Assembly: GCA_002104945.1 (NCBI GenBank)
Contig: MCFH01000005.1
Span: 981,501 to 1,045,500 of the forward strand
Direction: 5' to 3'
DNA from: Piromyces finnis
Lineage: Eukaryota > Neocallimastigomycota > Neocallimastigomycetes > Neocallimastigales > Neocallimastigaceae
DNA length: 64,000 nt
The position numbers were made by a program, and so were the translations under genes. Below the pieces are notes generated by a model, which was not told the DNA's origin, did not search any database, and saw only the letters and a program-made list of their open reading frames with translations. This document shows, in pieces, positions 11,845-23,824 of the stretch. The stretch's first letter is position 1, and each line of letters begins with the position of its first letter.

Positions 11845-12169
11845 ATAATTTATTATTTTTATTTACTGAATCTTTTTTTTCAATAAAATAAATATGTAAT
11901 AAATAATATTCATCAATAAATAACTATACCAATAAATCATACTCAATTATTAAAATTATATTTATAAATTCTACACTTCCAACTGTTAAAAAAAATCTTA
12001 TTTATTTAATAACTCCAACAAAAATTATCACACTTTAAATTTATAGCTTTTAATTTTTAAATTTTTTCTTTTTATTTTTAATAATTTTATGCATAACTAC
12101 AATTTTTATTAATATTCTATAATAGAAAAAATAACATTATTTCTATTTAATTTTTTATAAATATTTTTC

Positions 12170-12265
12170 AACACTGATAACTGCTACTATCGATATTCTA
12201 ATAAAATTTTTACTAAATTATAGTAATAATTAATTTAGAATATAAGATAGTGCATTATCAGAGTT
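12170..12265. repeat. Hairpin element copy 1
   Basis: The left arm starts AACACTGATAACTGCTACTA and pairs with the right arm ending GATAGTGCATTATCAGAGTT. The stem is about 20 bp with two mismatches and one bulge. The loop is A/T-rich and unlike that of the second copy. It lies about 325 bases after the ankyrin stop codon and could be in its 3' region or be independent. Confidence 0.75.
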
Positions 12266-12306
12266 TAGTTCTTTATTTTAATTTTCAGATACATTTTACT
12301 ATACTC

Positions 12307-12405
12307 AACACTGATAACTGCTACTATCGATAATCAAATTTTTAGGTACTACTAAAGTTTAATAATATGCTCCTTCTGATTATAAGATAGTGCATTATCA
12401 GAGTT
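12307..12405. repeat. Hairpin element copy 2
   Basis: Both arms are identical to those of copy 1, including the mismatches and bulge: 28 bases are shared on the left and 25 on the right. The about 50-base interior is clearly different. Copies start 137 bases apart in the same orientation. Arm conservation with interior divergence is what a structured RNA, a protein-bound palindrome or a small inverted-repeat element would show. I do not recognise it. Confidence 0.75.
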
Positions 12406-13881
12406 ATTTTTTTATTACTTATTTTTTATTATTAAATTTGTTTTATTATTAGTGTACTGAATTTAAATCATATAGGAAAAAGAAAATGACTTCTTTTTAT
12501 ACTTTTTTTTTTAAATGTATATATTTAGTTAAAAACAGTTTTATTATTGTTTTACATCAAAGTTTTAATATATAATATATTATAAAATTTTTTATATATA
12601 TTTAAATAAACTATTATTATATAGTATTATTGAGAAAAATAAATAAAGTTTCAATTAAAATATTAATTGATTTTTATTGAAATTGATTGGTTTTTACTTT
12701 TAAATTGAATTTTAATGGCTATGGAGTATTACCTTAAAAAACCTTAAATTTCTTTAATTTATATTAATAAGTATATTCTATTATATAATATAATATATAT
12801 TTTTATATATTGATTTGATATACAAAGTCCAAAAAATGAGTTGAAGTAGGCTTAGAAAAAGAATATTTTCAATGACTCATTAATTTTTTTTTTCTAACGA
12901 TATATGACTTATTAATAAATAAGTCCAGGTTTTTTAATAGCTAGAAAAAGAAACAAAATTGTTTATGCAATAACCTATTATTTATAAGGCTAATAAACCA
13001 AAAAAATAGACATTTATTTTTTTTATTGTTATAAGATATCAATGTTTTTTATTATATTATTTTCAATATTCATATATAATTTTAAATCAGATAAATTTAT
13101 TATTAATTAAATTTTTTTAATTAATTTTTTTAATTAATGGACAAGAATCCAATTATTAAAATGTTTACATTATTTAATACATAACAATTTTCGTATTTAC
13201 ACAATTACATCACATTACATTACAATTAAATACATAATTTACATTCCGAATACATTAACAACTTATTGTATACACTATTAATTTACATTAATCAAATTAC
13301 AAACTAATATTATCATTAAATATGCTGTCTGTTTTTTTTTTTTTTTTTTTTTTTTTTTCATATAACGTTATGCCCACTATTTAGATAAATCTATTATATT
13401 ATTATTTGCATATTTTAAACAATAATAATGTGTAATTGAAAATATTAATTTATTATCTTCTAGTTATTAATAAAAAATAATATTAAAAATTCAAGATATA
13501 TACTAAATTATATAGTAAAAATATTTATAAAAATGTACTATTGCTATTTAGAATATTGTCCATTATTAATATTACAATAATAATAAGCATAGTAGTAATA
13601 ATAATAATTAATAATTAATAATAATATGATATTGAAATTAAGAGAAAAATAAAGTAAAAGTATATTTAGTTTTTTTAAAAAATGATCTTTTTATTTTTAT
13701 AAAATTAAAATTTTTAAATGTAAACAATTTTTATATTAATTCAAATTCTAAAATCATATATATTAAAGTTTTGATTTTGGATGATGGTTTATATTAAAAT
13801 ACTGGGATTAGTTATAATTTATTTATTAATATTTAAAAAGAAACATTATAAAATTAAGGAAAATATAACTGCTTAAAAGAA

Positions 13882-16593
13882 ATGAGTGAAGAAGTTGTTA
13901 TTGAAGGTAGAATCAATTTAATTAAAAATATAACTTTATATATTATAAAATATTATACAAATATATTTATATAATTTATTTTTTATTATGAAATATATTT
14001 CAATCTAAAATATATGATGAAAATACAGCTAATAATTTACCACCTCCAGAAAATGAGGCATTACAAAAAAAAGTTGAAGAAAAAGAAGATTCAAATGAAC
14101 AAAGTAATATAGAAATATATACAAACCCTATATTTCTAAGAATTAATTATTAATGATAGTTTCTATTTTTTTTCCTGTATTTTCTAATACATTCATACGA
14201 AATAACTAAAAAAAAAAATAAAATAAATAAGAATCATTATGGAATATTGATCAATTTATTCAACAAGAAATTGAAGATGGAAATAATAGAAAAGAAAATG
14301 AAAATGAGAATACAAACGATAAAGTTATAGGTATTGATGATGTAGAAAATGTAACTGAGGACATTAGTTATGAAGCCATTGCATTTGCTGATCCAGATAT
14401 GAATTTTTCTGATGATGAACCTTTATCATTAAATATTGATGTTTCAGGTTAATATTTTTAGTATATAAACTAAATCTATTGATACAGTACTTAAGAAATA
14501 ATGAAACATTTATTAAGCGAAATATACAAATATAATTATATATATATATACATATACATATATCAATAAACAGATGTTCCAACATGTGAACTTAATAAAT
14601 TAGATGTATATAAAACTGCGTGTGAAATAATCGATGTTATACCAGTTTCATATTACGCAGATAATATGAATAATGAAGAGCTTATTATGCGTAATCATGG
14701 ATTAGGTCCAAAAGGTGCAAAAGCAATATCTGAATCATTAAATGTAATTATTAAATGAATAATGATTAATTATATATTTGAACCTATTAAACATTATATA
14801 TATTAATATATATATAATTAAAATAGAAAACACAAATCAAAGTACTTGATTTATCAAGAAATTGGATAGGTAATTTTTTTTTTTGAATAAATCCATTAAA
14901 GAATGAATAATTGCTAAAAACTTTTGATAATAACAATAAATTTTGATTAATTATATAATTTATCAAAGATGCCGGTGGTAAATACTTAGCTAAAACTATT
15001 GCAGATAATTGTTATATAACCGAATTAAATTTATCTGACAATCATCTTGGTAATTAAATAATAATATAAATATATATATAAATTTTTATGCATTTAACAA
15101 ATTATAAACTTAAATTTTATAATATTTTTTTTTTTTTTATTTTACTATTAAGGTATAAAGGGTGGTGAATTGATGGGTTATATGATTGCACAAAATGTAT
15201 CTTTAAAAATATTAAATCTTAGCAGTAGGCATTAAATTAAACATTATAAAATAGCAATGATATATCTATAATAAGGATTAAAATAATAAATTTTATATTT
15301 ATATTAATTAATATAAATTAATATAGAAAATAACTTAAGTAATAGAGAAATAAAGGCTATAGCAGAAGGATTAAAGGAAAATAATACTTTAGTTTGTAAG
15401 TATTAAAAAAAAAAGTTTGATAAAATATAATAAAAAATTTTCTTAAAAGAAAAAATAATAAAAATATTTAAAATAAATTACTTTAGCTCTTGATTTAAGC
15501 TACAATAAAATTGGCGATATTGGTGCTTTACAACTTGGAAGAGCATTAATGGTCAATGATAGTATTAAAGTATTTAATATTGGTGAGTAAATTAATAAGA
15601 ATTATGATGATGATAATTACTAAATTATTAATATTAATAGAAACTTTAATATTTAACTTAATTATTAATTAGGATGGAATGAAATTAGAATGAAAGGAAT
15701 GGCGGCCTTTTTCCAATGTATAAAGGTATAATAGAGTTATAAACAAATAGAAATATGTATTTTTTCTATATATTATTAAAATATTTTTATATCATAATAA
15801 TTACTAAATCCTTAATTATTTTATTATATAATAATATTATAAATGTTTAGTCAAACCAGAGTATTACAGATTTAAGTGTTAATGTAAATGATTTAAATGA
15901 AGCATATATCGAATATTTAAATATTTTTGAGAATGATCAAATATTAATTTTATATTGAATATTATTATCATAAAATTACATACAAAGAATAATGGTGCAG
16001 CAGATACAGGTGGTGCAGAAATTGTTAAATATATTGATATTAATCGTGTTATAACAAGAATTAATCTTTGGTAAAAATATTATTACAGTTCATCAAATAC
16101 ATTTTATTGTTAATAGTTTTTTTTAATATTAATTATTTTTTAATATTATATATATATTTTTAAATTATAAAAACAATGAAAATAATGTTTATGATAGTTC
16201 TTGTCGACTTCCTGATAGTATCTGCCAATCTTTATTCAAGGCTTTAGAACAAAATACTGGCTTAACTGAAATTAATCTTGATTATAATTGTTTTACTGAT
16301 GAATGTTTCCAATATTTATCTAATTTCTGTCAAAAAACTACTGTTCCAAGAATTATTCATATTGAAGTAATTTTTATTTTATCTTTAATTACATATAAAT
16401 GTTTATATATTATATTTCTATAAATTATTAAAATCAATTTTTAATTAATTAATTATTATTAAACTATTATTTCTTTTTCTTTTTCTTTTCTTTTTTTTTT
16501 TTTTAAACTTAGAATATAAAATTCTCAGAAGATATTAATAAAAAACTGGAACAATTAAAGGATGAAAAATCCGATTTTACAATATATATATAA
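13882..16593 (+). CDS. LRRC74-like leucine-rich-repeat protein, 14 exons
   Basis: Exons: 13882-13906, 14029-14103, 14232-14447, 14574-14743, 14827-14869, 14969-15049, 15153-15224, 15327-15395, 15487-15582, 15673-15725, 15851-15883, 15988-16070, 16198-16366 and 16513-16593, giving about 421 residues. The first 105 residues are acidic and disordered. Then comes a segment with VIPVSYYADNM and NHGLGPKGAKAISESL, a signature I associate with animal LRRC74A/B. After it are RNI-type LRRs (IKVLDLSRNWIGDAG, ITELNLSDNHLG, LVSLDLSYNKIGDIGA, LTEINLDYNCF). Several exons are 69-96 bases, close to one repeat each. The product is likely a cytosolic protein-binding scaffold, and a ciliary/zoospore role is only a guess. 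The junction of exons 12 and 13 is the least certain. Confidence 0.82.
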
Positions 16594-16876
16594 ATTATTA
16601 TTAATATAATTAAAAAAAAGATATAAAACTAAATCACTCTAATTTCTTTTTATTTTACCAGTAACAGTTAATAATTAATGAATTTATTAAAAATATTAAT
16701 TACATTAATTACAAATAAAAAAATTTATTAAGATTCAAAGTGCAATTTTTTTTTTTTATGTAGTACTATATTTAAATAAAAGAAAAAATAAAATAATATT
16801 AATATTTTTTTTTATTGTACTTTTATAAAATATTTAATTTTTACATAAAATTAATTCTTTTTATATATTAATATTA

Positions 16877-16909
<33 letters not shown>

Positions 16910-16932
16910 TTTGCTTTATATATTTATTTATT

Positions 16933-16965
<33 letters not shown>

Positions 16966-17303
16966 GTGAATTTAAAATGATAGATTTTTTTTTTTTTCTT
17001 ATTTTCTATTATTATTATTATTATTATTTTTAATAAGATTTCATTATTTTTTTTTCTTTATAGTAATGAAAATTAAATTAGTTAAATTAAATAATAATAT
17101 ATTTAATTGTAAGAATCATAATATCATTTTGTAATATGATATATAATTTTTTTTATTGTGTAAAAATAAATTATAATTATATCTAAAAGAAAAAATAATT
17201 ATAAAAGAGTTATTATTACTATTATAAATAATAAAACATACAATAATACAACTATAATTGATAAAATTTATAGAATTAGTTAAACTAATTTCGATAAATT
17301 TAT
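16594..17303. other. Gene-free low-complexity stretch between convergent genes
   Basis: Two poly-T runs of about 25 bases (near 16879 and 16937) and further T/A-rich DNA separate the 3' ends of the LRR gene and the oxidase gene. No coding exon is visible. Confidence 0.7.
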
Positions 17304-19149
17304 CTATAATTTTGGAATGTATTGTTCCTTTCTTCTAACATAATCTCTTGTAATTTGATCAATACTAGTACAACCAGCTAAAGCCATAGTTAATCTAAAT
17401 TCTTCTTGAATTATTTTTAACATTTTATCAACACCCTTATCACCATCATAACATAATGCCCAGAGAGTTGGTCTTCCGACAAAGACAGCCTTAGCACCAT
17501 AAGCAAGAGCCTTGAATACATCTGAACCTCTGTAAATACCGGAATCAAGATAGACTGGAATTCTATCTTGAACAGCTTCAGTAATCTAATTTTTTCATTT
17601 ATTATATAAATAATTTTTATTTAATATTTTTATTTCTCTTCTTTTTCCATCATAAATAAATGTCATTTATTTTTATTTTTTATTTTTGCTATTAGTTTAT
17701 TTTTATAATCTATTTAATTTCTCCAATAGAAAAGGCTACTTACTTCTGGTAAGGCTTCAATGGATGGTGGGGCACCATCTAATTGTCTACCACCATGGTT
17801 AGAAACAATAATGGCATCAACCTTGTATTTAACAGCAAGTAAGGCATCTTCAGCAGTTAAAATACCTGATAATACGAATTTTATAGAAAGAATTTTAAAT
17901 ATAAATATTATTAATTGTGATTAATATTTATTTATTCATATTTATTAAACGCTCTATATACCCTTTAAGATAATTGGTAATTTAGTAGTTTGTCTTAACC
18001 AAGCAATATCAGTAGCCCAATTTAAGGAACTATCGACGGTACCGGTCATACCTTTATTGAAAGTACCTCTATCTTCATTTTTATTTTTTTCTTCCTTTAA
18101 ATTTTGCATTTTCATATCAGATGGTCTTTTGAATTTATTTTTAGCATCTGCAATACGACGACCGAGCTTTGGACGATCAACAGTGACAACAAGACCTTGA
18201 TATCCAGCAGCTTCAGCACGCTTGATTAAATCACTAGCAGCAGTACGATCTTTATGAACGTAAAGTTGAAGGAAACGAAGACCATCTGGAGCGGCCTTAG
18301 CAACATCTTCCATAGAATAAGTTGAGTAAGTACTTAAAATCATAAGGGTATCATTAGCAGCAGCACCTAATAATTTTTTTTTTTTTTTAAAAAACGTATA
18401 TTGAAAAAAAAAAAATTGTTATTTATTTTTAAATCATTTTTATAATTAGTATTATATATATAAATGCTAAAAACATATATGAAATAAATAATAATGATAT
18501 ATACCTTTAGCAGTAGCTAATTCACCATCTGGGTGAGCTAACTTATGCATAGCCATTGGGGCTATTGATGTTTTAAAAATTTAATGGAAAATAAGTTAAT
18601 TTTTTTTTTTTTGAGTATTATTATTTTTAATAGAATTATTTTTCTATTTTTTATTTTTAACTTTTAATTTTTATTTTATTTAATACTTTACCAATACCAA
18701 TTGGCATTGAAATTTTGTGACCTAAAATATCAGCTGTAGTATCGACATTACTAACATCTCTCATAACTCTTGGTCTAATTCTAATCCTAAATTTTTGAAA
18801 AAAAAAGTTTGAAAGTATAATTATGGGTTAACTTTTTTTTTTTTATTTATATTATTAAGAATATATTCTCATTGTATTTACTTGGAGAAAGCCTTTCTGT
18901 TATTTTTACGAGTTTCATTATCCATTGCACCTAAAGCCTTTTATTTAAAAACAATAGTGTTTAATAATAGTTATTATCATATTAAAATATAGTCATTTAT
19001 TATAATTTATTCGAAGTATTTAAATAACTTTTTAAATATATATATATATATATTATTACATAATAATCATAGGATGATTTTGGCATAGTAGCCTTAGCAT
19101 AGTCATGAAAATCATCAAGAGAAACACAAACTGGCTTATTATTTGACAT
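17304..19149 (-). CDS. FMN-dependent L-2-hydroxyacid oxidase/dehydrogenase (glycolate/lactate oxidase family)
   Basis: Exons in transcript order: 19149-19060, 18937-18882, 18786-18692, 18561-18505, 18366-17962, 17865-17744 and 17585-17304, giving 368 residues, the usual family length. Motifs of the alpha-hydroxyacid oxidase TIM barrel are all present. These are YDYY near residue 29 (substrate Tyr), MPIGI/APMAMHKLAHPDGE, QLYVHKDR (second active-site Tyr), LVVTVDRPKLGRR, LPIILKGI (flavin Lys), SNHGGRQLDG (catalytic His and Arg) and DSGIYRGSDVFKAL with VFVGRP (phosphate binding). It oxidises glycolate, L-lactate or a longer 2-hydroxyacid to the 2-oxoacid. Substrate choice and electron acceptor cannot be read from sequence. 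The C-terminus (IPKL) is not a canonical peroxisomal signal. There is no N-terminal presequence, so a cytosolic location is inferred. Confidence 0.95.
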
Positions 19150-20417
19150 GGTCAACAAAATACTATATAGAATTTTTTTAAAATATAAGAAAAAACGAAG
19201 ACATAATTTTATACAGTTATTAGTAATTAATATTAGAAATTATAATTATTATTGTTATTATTAACAAATTTCCAAAATCAAATTTCAAATTAGAAATTTC
19301 GATTGGAAATGTCATTTCTATCTTTTTAAAATCTATTTTTTTTTCTTAATAAAGTTATCCCTTTTTCTTTTTTACTTATTTTATTAGTATTTTATTTTTT
19401 ATTATGAAATTTTTAAATTTTTAAATTATTTTATTTACTATTTATTTTATAAATGATTTATTCATTTTTAAAATGTTCTTTATATATATATAAATCATTT
19501 ATTTAATTATTTCTTGATAAAAGAATAAGTATTTAATTAATAAAGATATGTATATTACATTTACTTTTATATAATCTATAAAAAAAGAATAAGATTTCAA
19601 AATAACTTTTTATTTTAAAATTAGCTTTTAGAAAATTTAGAAATTTCAAAAAGTATTTTTTTTTTTGCCTAAAAATTAATAACCACAATTTTAAAGATTA
19701 TATATTAAATTTTATTGATAAGAAAATGTTATATTTTTGATAAAATCAAAATTTTTAAATTAATAAAATGTGGCGCATGACAAATTCACTTTTAATAATA
19801 GAAATACATTCTTTTTTTTGAAATAATGAAATATATACTTTGCATAATAACTCTAATGCTTTTTAATTATTAATGAATTATCATTAGTGTTAGGAATTGA
19901 AATAAAAAGTTTTATAGTGATAAAATTATAAAATTTGTAATTTTAAAAAGTCTTTTTTTTTTTTTTTTCGGAAGAACATTGATTCATTTAATTAAAAAAA
20001 TATTTAATTATTTAATTCAAAATTTATATTAAAGCCACAATGATTATGAAATTTTGAAATATATGGATCATTATTAAAAGTTTTAAATATAAATATTATA
20101 AATATACCTTTTATTAATCCTTTTTAATTGAAATAATTTCAAGTTGAGGTTAGTATAGCAGTATAGTTATTTTTTTTAATGAGTACAGAATATAAAAATG
20201 AAATATTCAAATAGATATATAACTAAATATAACTAAATGTATTACTAGTCTTATTTGTAGTAAAAACATTTAATTTAAAATTAAATTTTTCTCTAAACTA
20301 TATTATACTTGATTTAATATATATATTTTATTATATAATAAAAAATTCAATAATAAGTTAATAAAACAATAGCAACAACAAAGCAATAAGACAATTAAAG
20401 AAATAAGACAAGGAAAA
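19150..20417. other. Divergent intergenic region
   Basis: It separates the start codons of the oxidase (minus) and the Churchill-type gene (plus) and must contain both promoters. A/T-rich with poly-T runs; no exon and no recognisable regulatory motif. Confidence 0.6.
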
Positions 20418-21013
20418 ATGTGTCAAGAGTGTGTTATTGAGGTTTCTCCAGATAGAGGAAACATTACTGTTGAATCTGGTTTTTATCCTTTAAATATGAA
20501 GAAATGTAAAAATTGTCAAACATTTTCAACTCCTAAAACTACAGATTATGTTAATGACGAAACTGAAGATTCAACTTCTATTACTATTACATATAATCGT
20601 AATATTTAAATATATTAATTTTCATTATTCAGAATTATATAAAATATTTCAATAATTTATTTTTTTTTTTAAAAATGGAATAAAGGATTTTAATAATTTA
20701 TTATTATTGTTTTTGTAATATGTAATATATATATAAATAGATACTTGTAGTAAATGTAATCATTTAATTGCAAGTCATGAATATACATATCAATTAAATG
20801 ATGGCTATCACGTATATATTTTACTATATTTTAAAATGTTTATTATTTTATTATTATTTAATTTGTTTCTTATATTGAAAAATTTAATATGTTTTTATTT
20901 AAAAATTTATTTTTTAGGAATATACCATGAATTGTGATTTATGTGGTATGGGTGAAGCAAATGTTTCAGTTTTACCGGTTGATCCAAAAAAAATACTTGA
21001 AAGTTATTCGTAA
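20418..21013 (+). CDS. CHURC1: Churchill-domain zinc protein
   Basis: Exons 20418-20598, 20741-20811 and 20918-21013 give 115 residues, matching the family length of about 112. It starts MCQECVIEVSPDRGNI, and its cysteine pairs line up with Churchill proteins: CQEC, CKNC, CSKCNHLIASHEYTY and CDLCGMGEA, then a short tail ending PKKILESYS. The domain folds around zinc ions held by these CxxC/His clusters. In vertebrates Churchill acts in signalling and gene regulation. A direct DNA-binding role has been disputed, and its role in fungi is unknown. Without the two introns only a 63-residue fragment is visible. Confidence 0.95.
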
Positions 21014-21164
21014 CTATACACACACTAATTAAAAGTAATATAGAGTTAAAACAAACAAAAAAAAATTATAAATAATAAATATACCAGTATTATAAATGTA
21101 AAATAGTTCTAAATAAAACAATACTCCTAAGTAATAATAAAAAAATTTAAATAATTAACAATGC

Positions 21165-21195
<31 letters not shown>

Positions 21196-21348
21196 GTTTA
21201 AAGCTTATATATTTTAAATAAAATTTTATTTTATATGGATTTTATTAATAGGCTTTTAAATTTAGATAATAAAAAGAATAAATATATGAAAATATATATA
21301 GTATATATAGTATATAATAAATATTAAATATTATAAAGATTTTTCTTT

Positions 21349-21381
<33 letters not shown>

Positions 21382-21714
21382 TTTTTTACTTAATGTAATT
21401 ATTTAAAGAAAAAATAAAATTAATAACATAAATTTCTTCTTACAATATCATAATAAATAAATACTAAAATATTAACTTACATACATTTAAACATATCTAT
21501 AAAATGTATGTATCAGTATATAAAAATTTGAAACTAATTTTCGTATAATTATTATTCATGTTTAATTAGAATAAAAATAAACAAAATAAAAAAAAAAAAA
21601 AAAATTAAAAGACAAAATTTAAATCTTGCAAGAAATTTGGATTAGAAATACTACCTTTTGAAATATAGCATTATTATTAAATTTGATGATTAAAAATATC
21701 TATTATAAGAATAT
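21014..21714. other. Convergent intergenic low-complexity stretch
   Basis: Contains poly-T runs near 21169-21190 and 21364-21387 and short TA repeats. It lies between the 3' ends of the Churchill gene and the KHDC4-like gene. No coding exon is visible. Confidence 0.7.
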
Positions 21715-22675
21715 TTATTTAGTATTTGGACTTTGTGGTTGATATGGTGTTGATGGTAGTGGAGGTGTGGCAGCTTCAGTTGCTGTTGAAGATGTAGATG
21801 GTGGAAGTGGTGGGGTATTTGATGGTAAAGGTGGTGAACCTGCTGGAAGTGGTGGTTGATAATAGTAATAAGGATAATACATATTATAATTTGCATATTG
21901 TCCTTGTGCAGCAGTTGGTGCTGTTTGATAATAAGATTGTGCAGTAGCAGTTGTTGATGAGGCATCTGTAGTAGCTGCTGTTTGAGATTGTGTTGTATCT
22001 GAAGAGGTAGTTGATGGTAATGGAGGTGCTGGGGTATTTGGTAATGCAGGAGTAGATGTTGCTTGATATCCTGTTTCTGTACTTGTTTGTGGAATTGGGG
22101 CAGTTGGGTAAGCGGTATATCCTGAGTAAGTTGTATATCCTTGGGCTTGGTAAGGATTTGGTTGTTGATAAGTATTATATGGATTTTGATTATATGCGTT
22201 GTAATGTGGTGGTCTTGGATTATTTGGTCTAGTAGCTTTAAATTGCTTAAATCTCTCATATTCAGCTTTAACAGTTTTAATTAAATCATCAACTAATTGT
22301 TTAGCTTTTTCTAAACCTTCTTCAGTTACAGAACTTTTTGTGTATATATAATAAATAGTAATAATTACATATTAATTAATATAAAAAATTATGCCAAAAT
22401 ATTAAAAGTTATAATTAGTTATTTATTATTTTCCAAAATCATATATATCTAATTCAATTATTAATATTTACCTGATTTGGAAAAACATTGGTTCAAATGC
22501 TTCAGTTCCAGATGTTGGCTCAATAAACCCAGAACCTTTACCACGAAGTTGTAATCTTGCGCCTGTTTCACGATTAATATGTTTAACATTTGCTCCTTGT
22601 ATACCAATTAATTTTGTTTTTGCATTAAATGAACGATCATCAATACCGATAAATACTTTTGCAGTATGAAAGCGC

Positions 22676-22717
<42 letters not shown>

Positions 22718-23824
22718 TTTTTTTTGAATTTAGAATATTTTAATTTTTCATTTTTAAATATACATTATAATAATTATTTTAAAATAATATCATACTTTTG
22801 ATGGTTGGCCAGCTGGTTTGTGATATGCGCTAGTTGTAGTATCAGAATGAACAATAACGGGTGGTGTACTGTCAATAATTTCTTGAATTTTTTTAACAGC
22901 GTTATCTAATATTTCTTGAGTTTCAGCAGCAACATGGAGATATAATGGCTTTATGGTAATAATAATGAAATATTATTTCATATAAATATTTTTGATGAAA
23001 ATGAAATAATATTAATACTTTAGTTTTTTAAAGTAACTATAAAAAATTTTTTTTAAAATAATTTTAAATATTATTTACTGGATCCTTTGGAGTTGCAAGA
23101 GCTTTATTTGAATAATATTTTCCTCTTGTAATAATTTCAGCTTTAGTTTCTTCTTGAAGCTTATCTAATAATGACGCTTTGGTTAACATATATTTATTCT
23201 TTACATCATTAATTTCAATATTTTTACAAAAGTTTCCTTTATTTAAGCTATTATCTTTTAAATTATATGGATCTGGATTTACTGTTGGAGAAGCTGTTTC
23301 GCTGGTAGCTGTTGGTGTATTTCCAGTATTATTTGATTTATTATTTTGAATATTGATACCTTTAGCTTGTAAATTAGCTGTAATTTTTGCCAACTGCTCA
23401 TTAACTTGCTGTTGAATAGCTATTTTAATTTTATTGAAATTTAATAATACATAATATATAATAATACATACATATATAAATAAGTATTTAAAAGCTCTAG
23501 TACGATGCATAAAATATTATAAAAAAAATTACAATTGGAATTTTTAGTAGCATCAGTAGATGTTGGAACTGGTGGTGTTGATGAAGATAAATGTGAATTT
23601 GAATTCTGAAGTTTAGCAGCTACAGCAGCAGCAGCAGCAAGGGCGTCTGAAGGGTTTGGTGGTGCTGGTGCTTCTTGTTCTGCACTACCATGGTCATCCC
23701 ATTTTCTTTTGCGACTAAAAATCATGAAATATTATTATAAATAAAATTTTTTATTATCCAATTATTACTATTATAATCATTTTATTATTAAAACTATTTA
23801 CGTTTTATTATCCGGTGTAGTCAT
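21715..23824 (-). CDS. KHDC4: KHDC4/BLOM7-like tandem KH RNA-binding protein
   Basis: Exons in transcript order: 23824-23802, 23714-23533, 23419-23079, 22948-22796, 22674-22472 and 22333-21715, giving about 506 residues. The N-terminus has the RKRKWDDHG motif and an Ala-rich AAAAAVAAKLQ stretch, as in KHDC4. A divergent first KH region follows (EINDVKNKYMLTKASLLDKL ... AEIITRGKYY, then PLYLHVAAETQEILDNAV). The second KH domain contains KVFIGIDDRSFNAKTKLIG, GANVKHINRETGARLQLRGK and GSGFIEPTSGTEAFEP. The C-terminal 170 residues are low complexity, rich in Pro, Tyr, Gln and Thr, with APPLP/PPLP motifs that could bind SH3, WW or EVH1 domains. In animals KHDC4 is nuclear and acts in pre-mRNA splicing and snoRNA release. 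A splicing role is a reasonable inference in this intron-rich genome. Confidence 0.92.
22678..22723. repeat. TTA triplet microsatellite in a KHDC4 intron
   Basis: About 45 bases of uninterrupted TTA/TAT repeat just upstream, on the coding strand, of the acceptor for the exon ending at 22674. Confidence 0.9.

Larger units (their letters stand above)
11845..13881. other. Gene-free stretch with two hairpin elements
   Basis: No supported coding exon. It holds the twin inverted-repeat elements at 12170-12265 and 12307-12405 (listed separately), a region of short CATTAC-type repeats near 13200-13240 and a poly-T run at about 13327-13358. Confidence 0.6.

Noticed and set aside
21690-22259. Minus-strand Gln/His-rich open frame
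   Set aside because: It is a frame-shifted shadow of the last KHDC4 exon, whose true frame continues the KH domain and the Pro/Tyr-rich tail.
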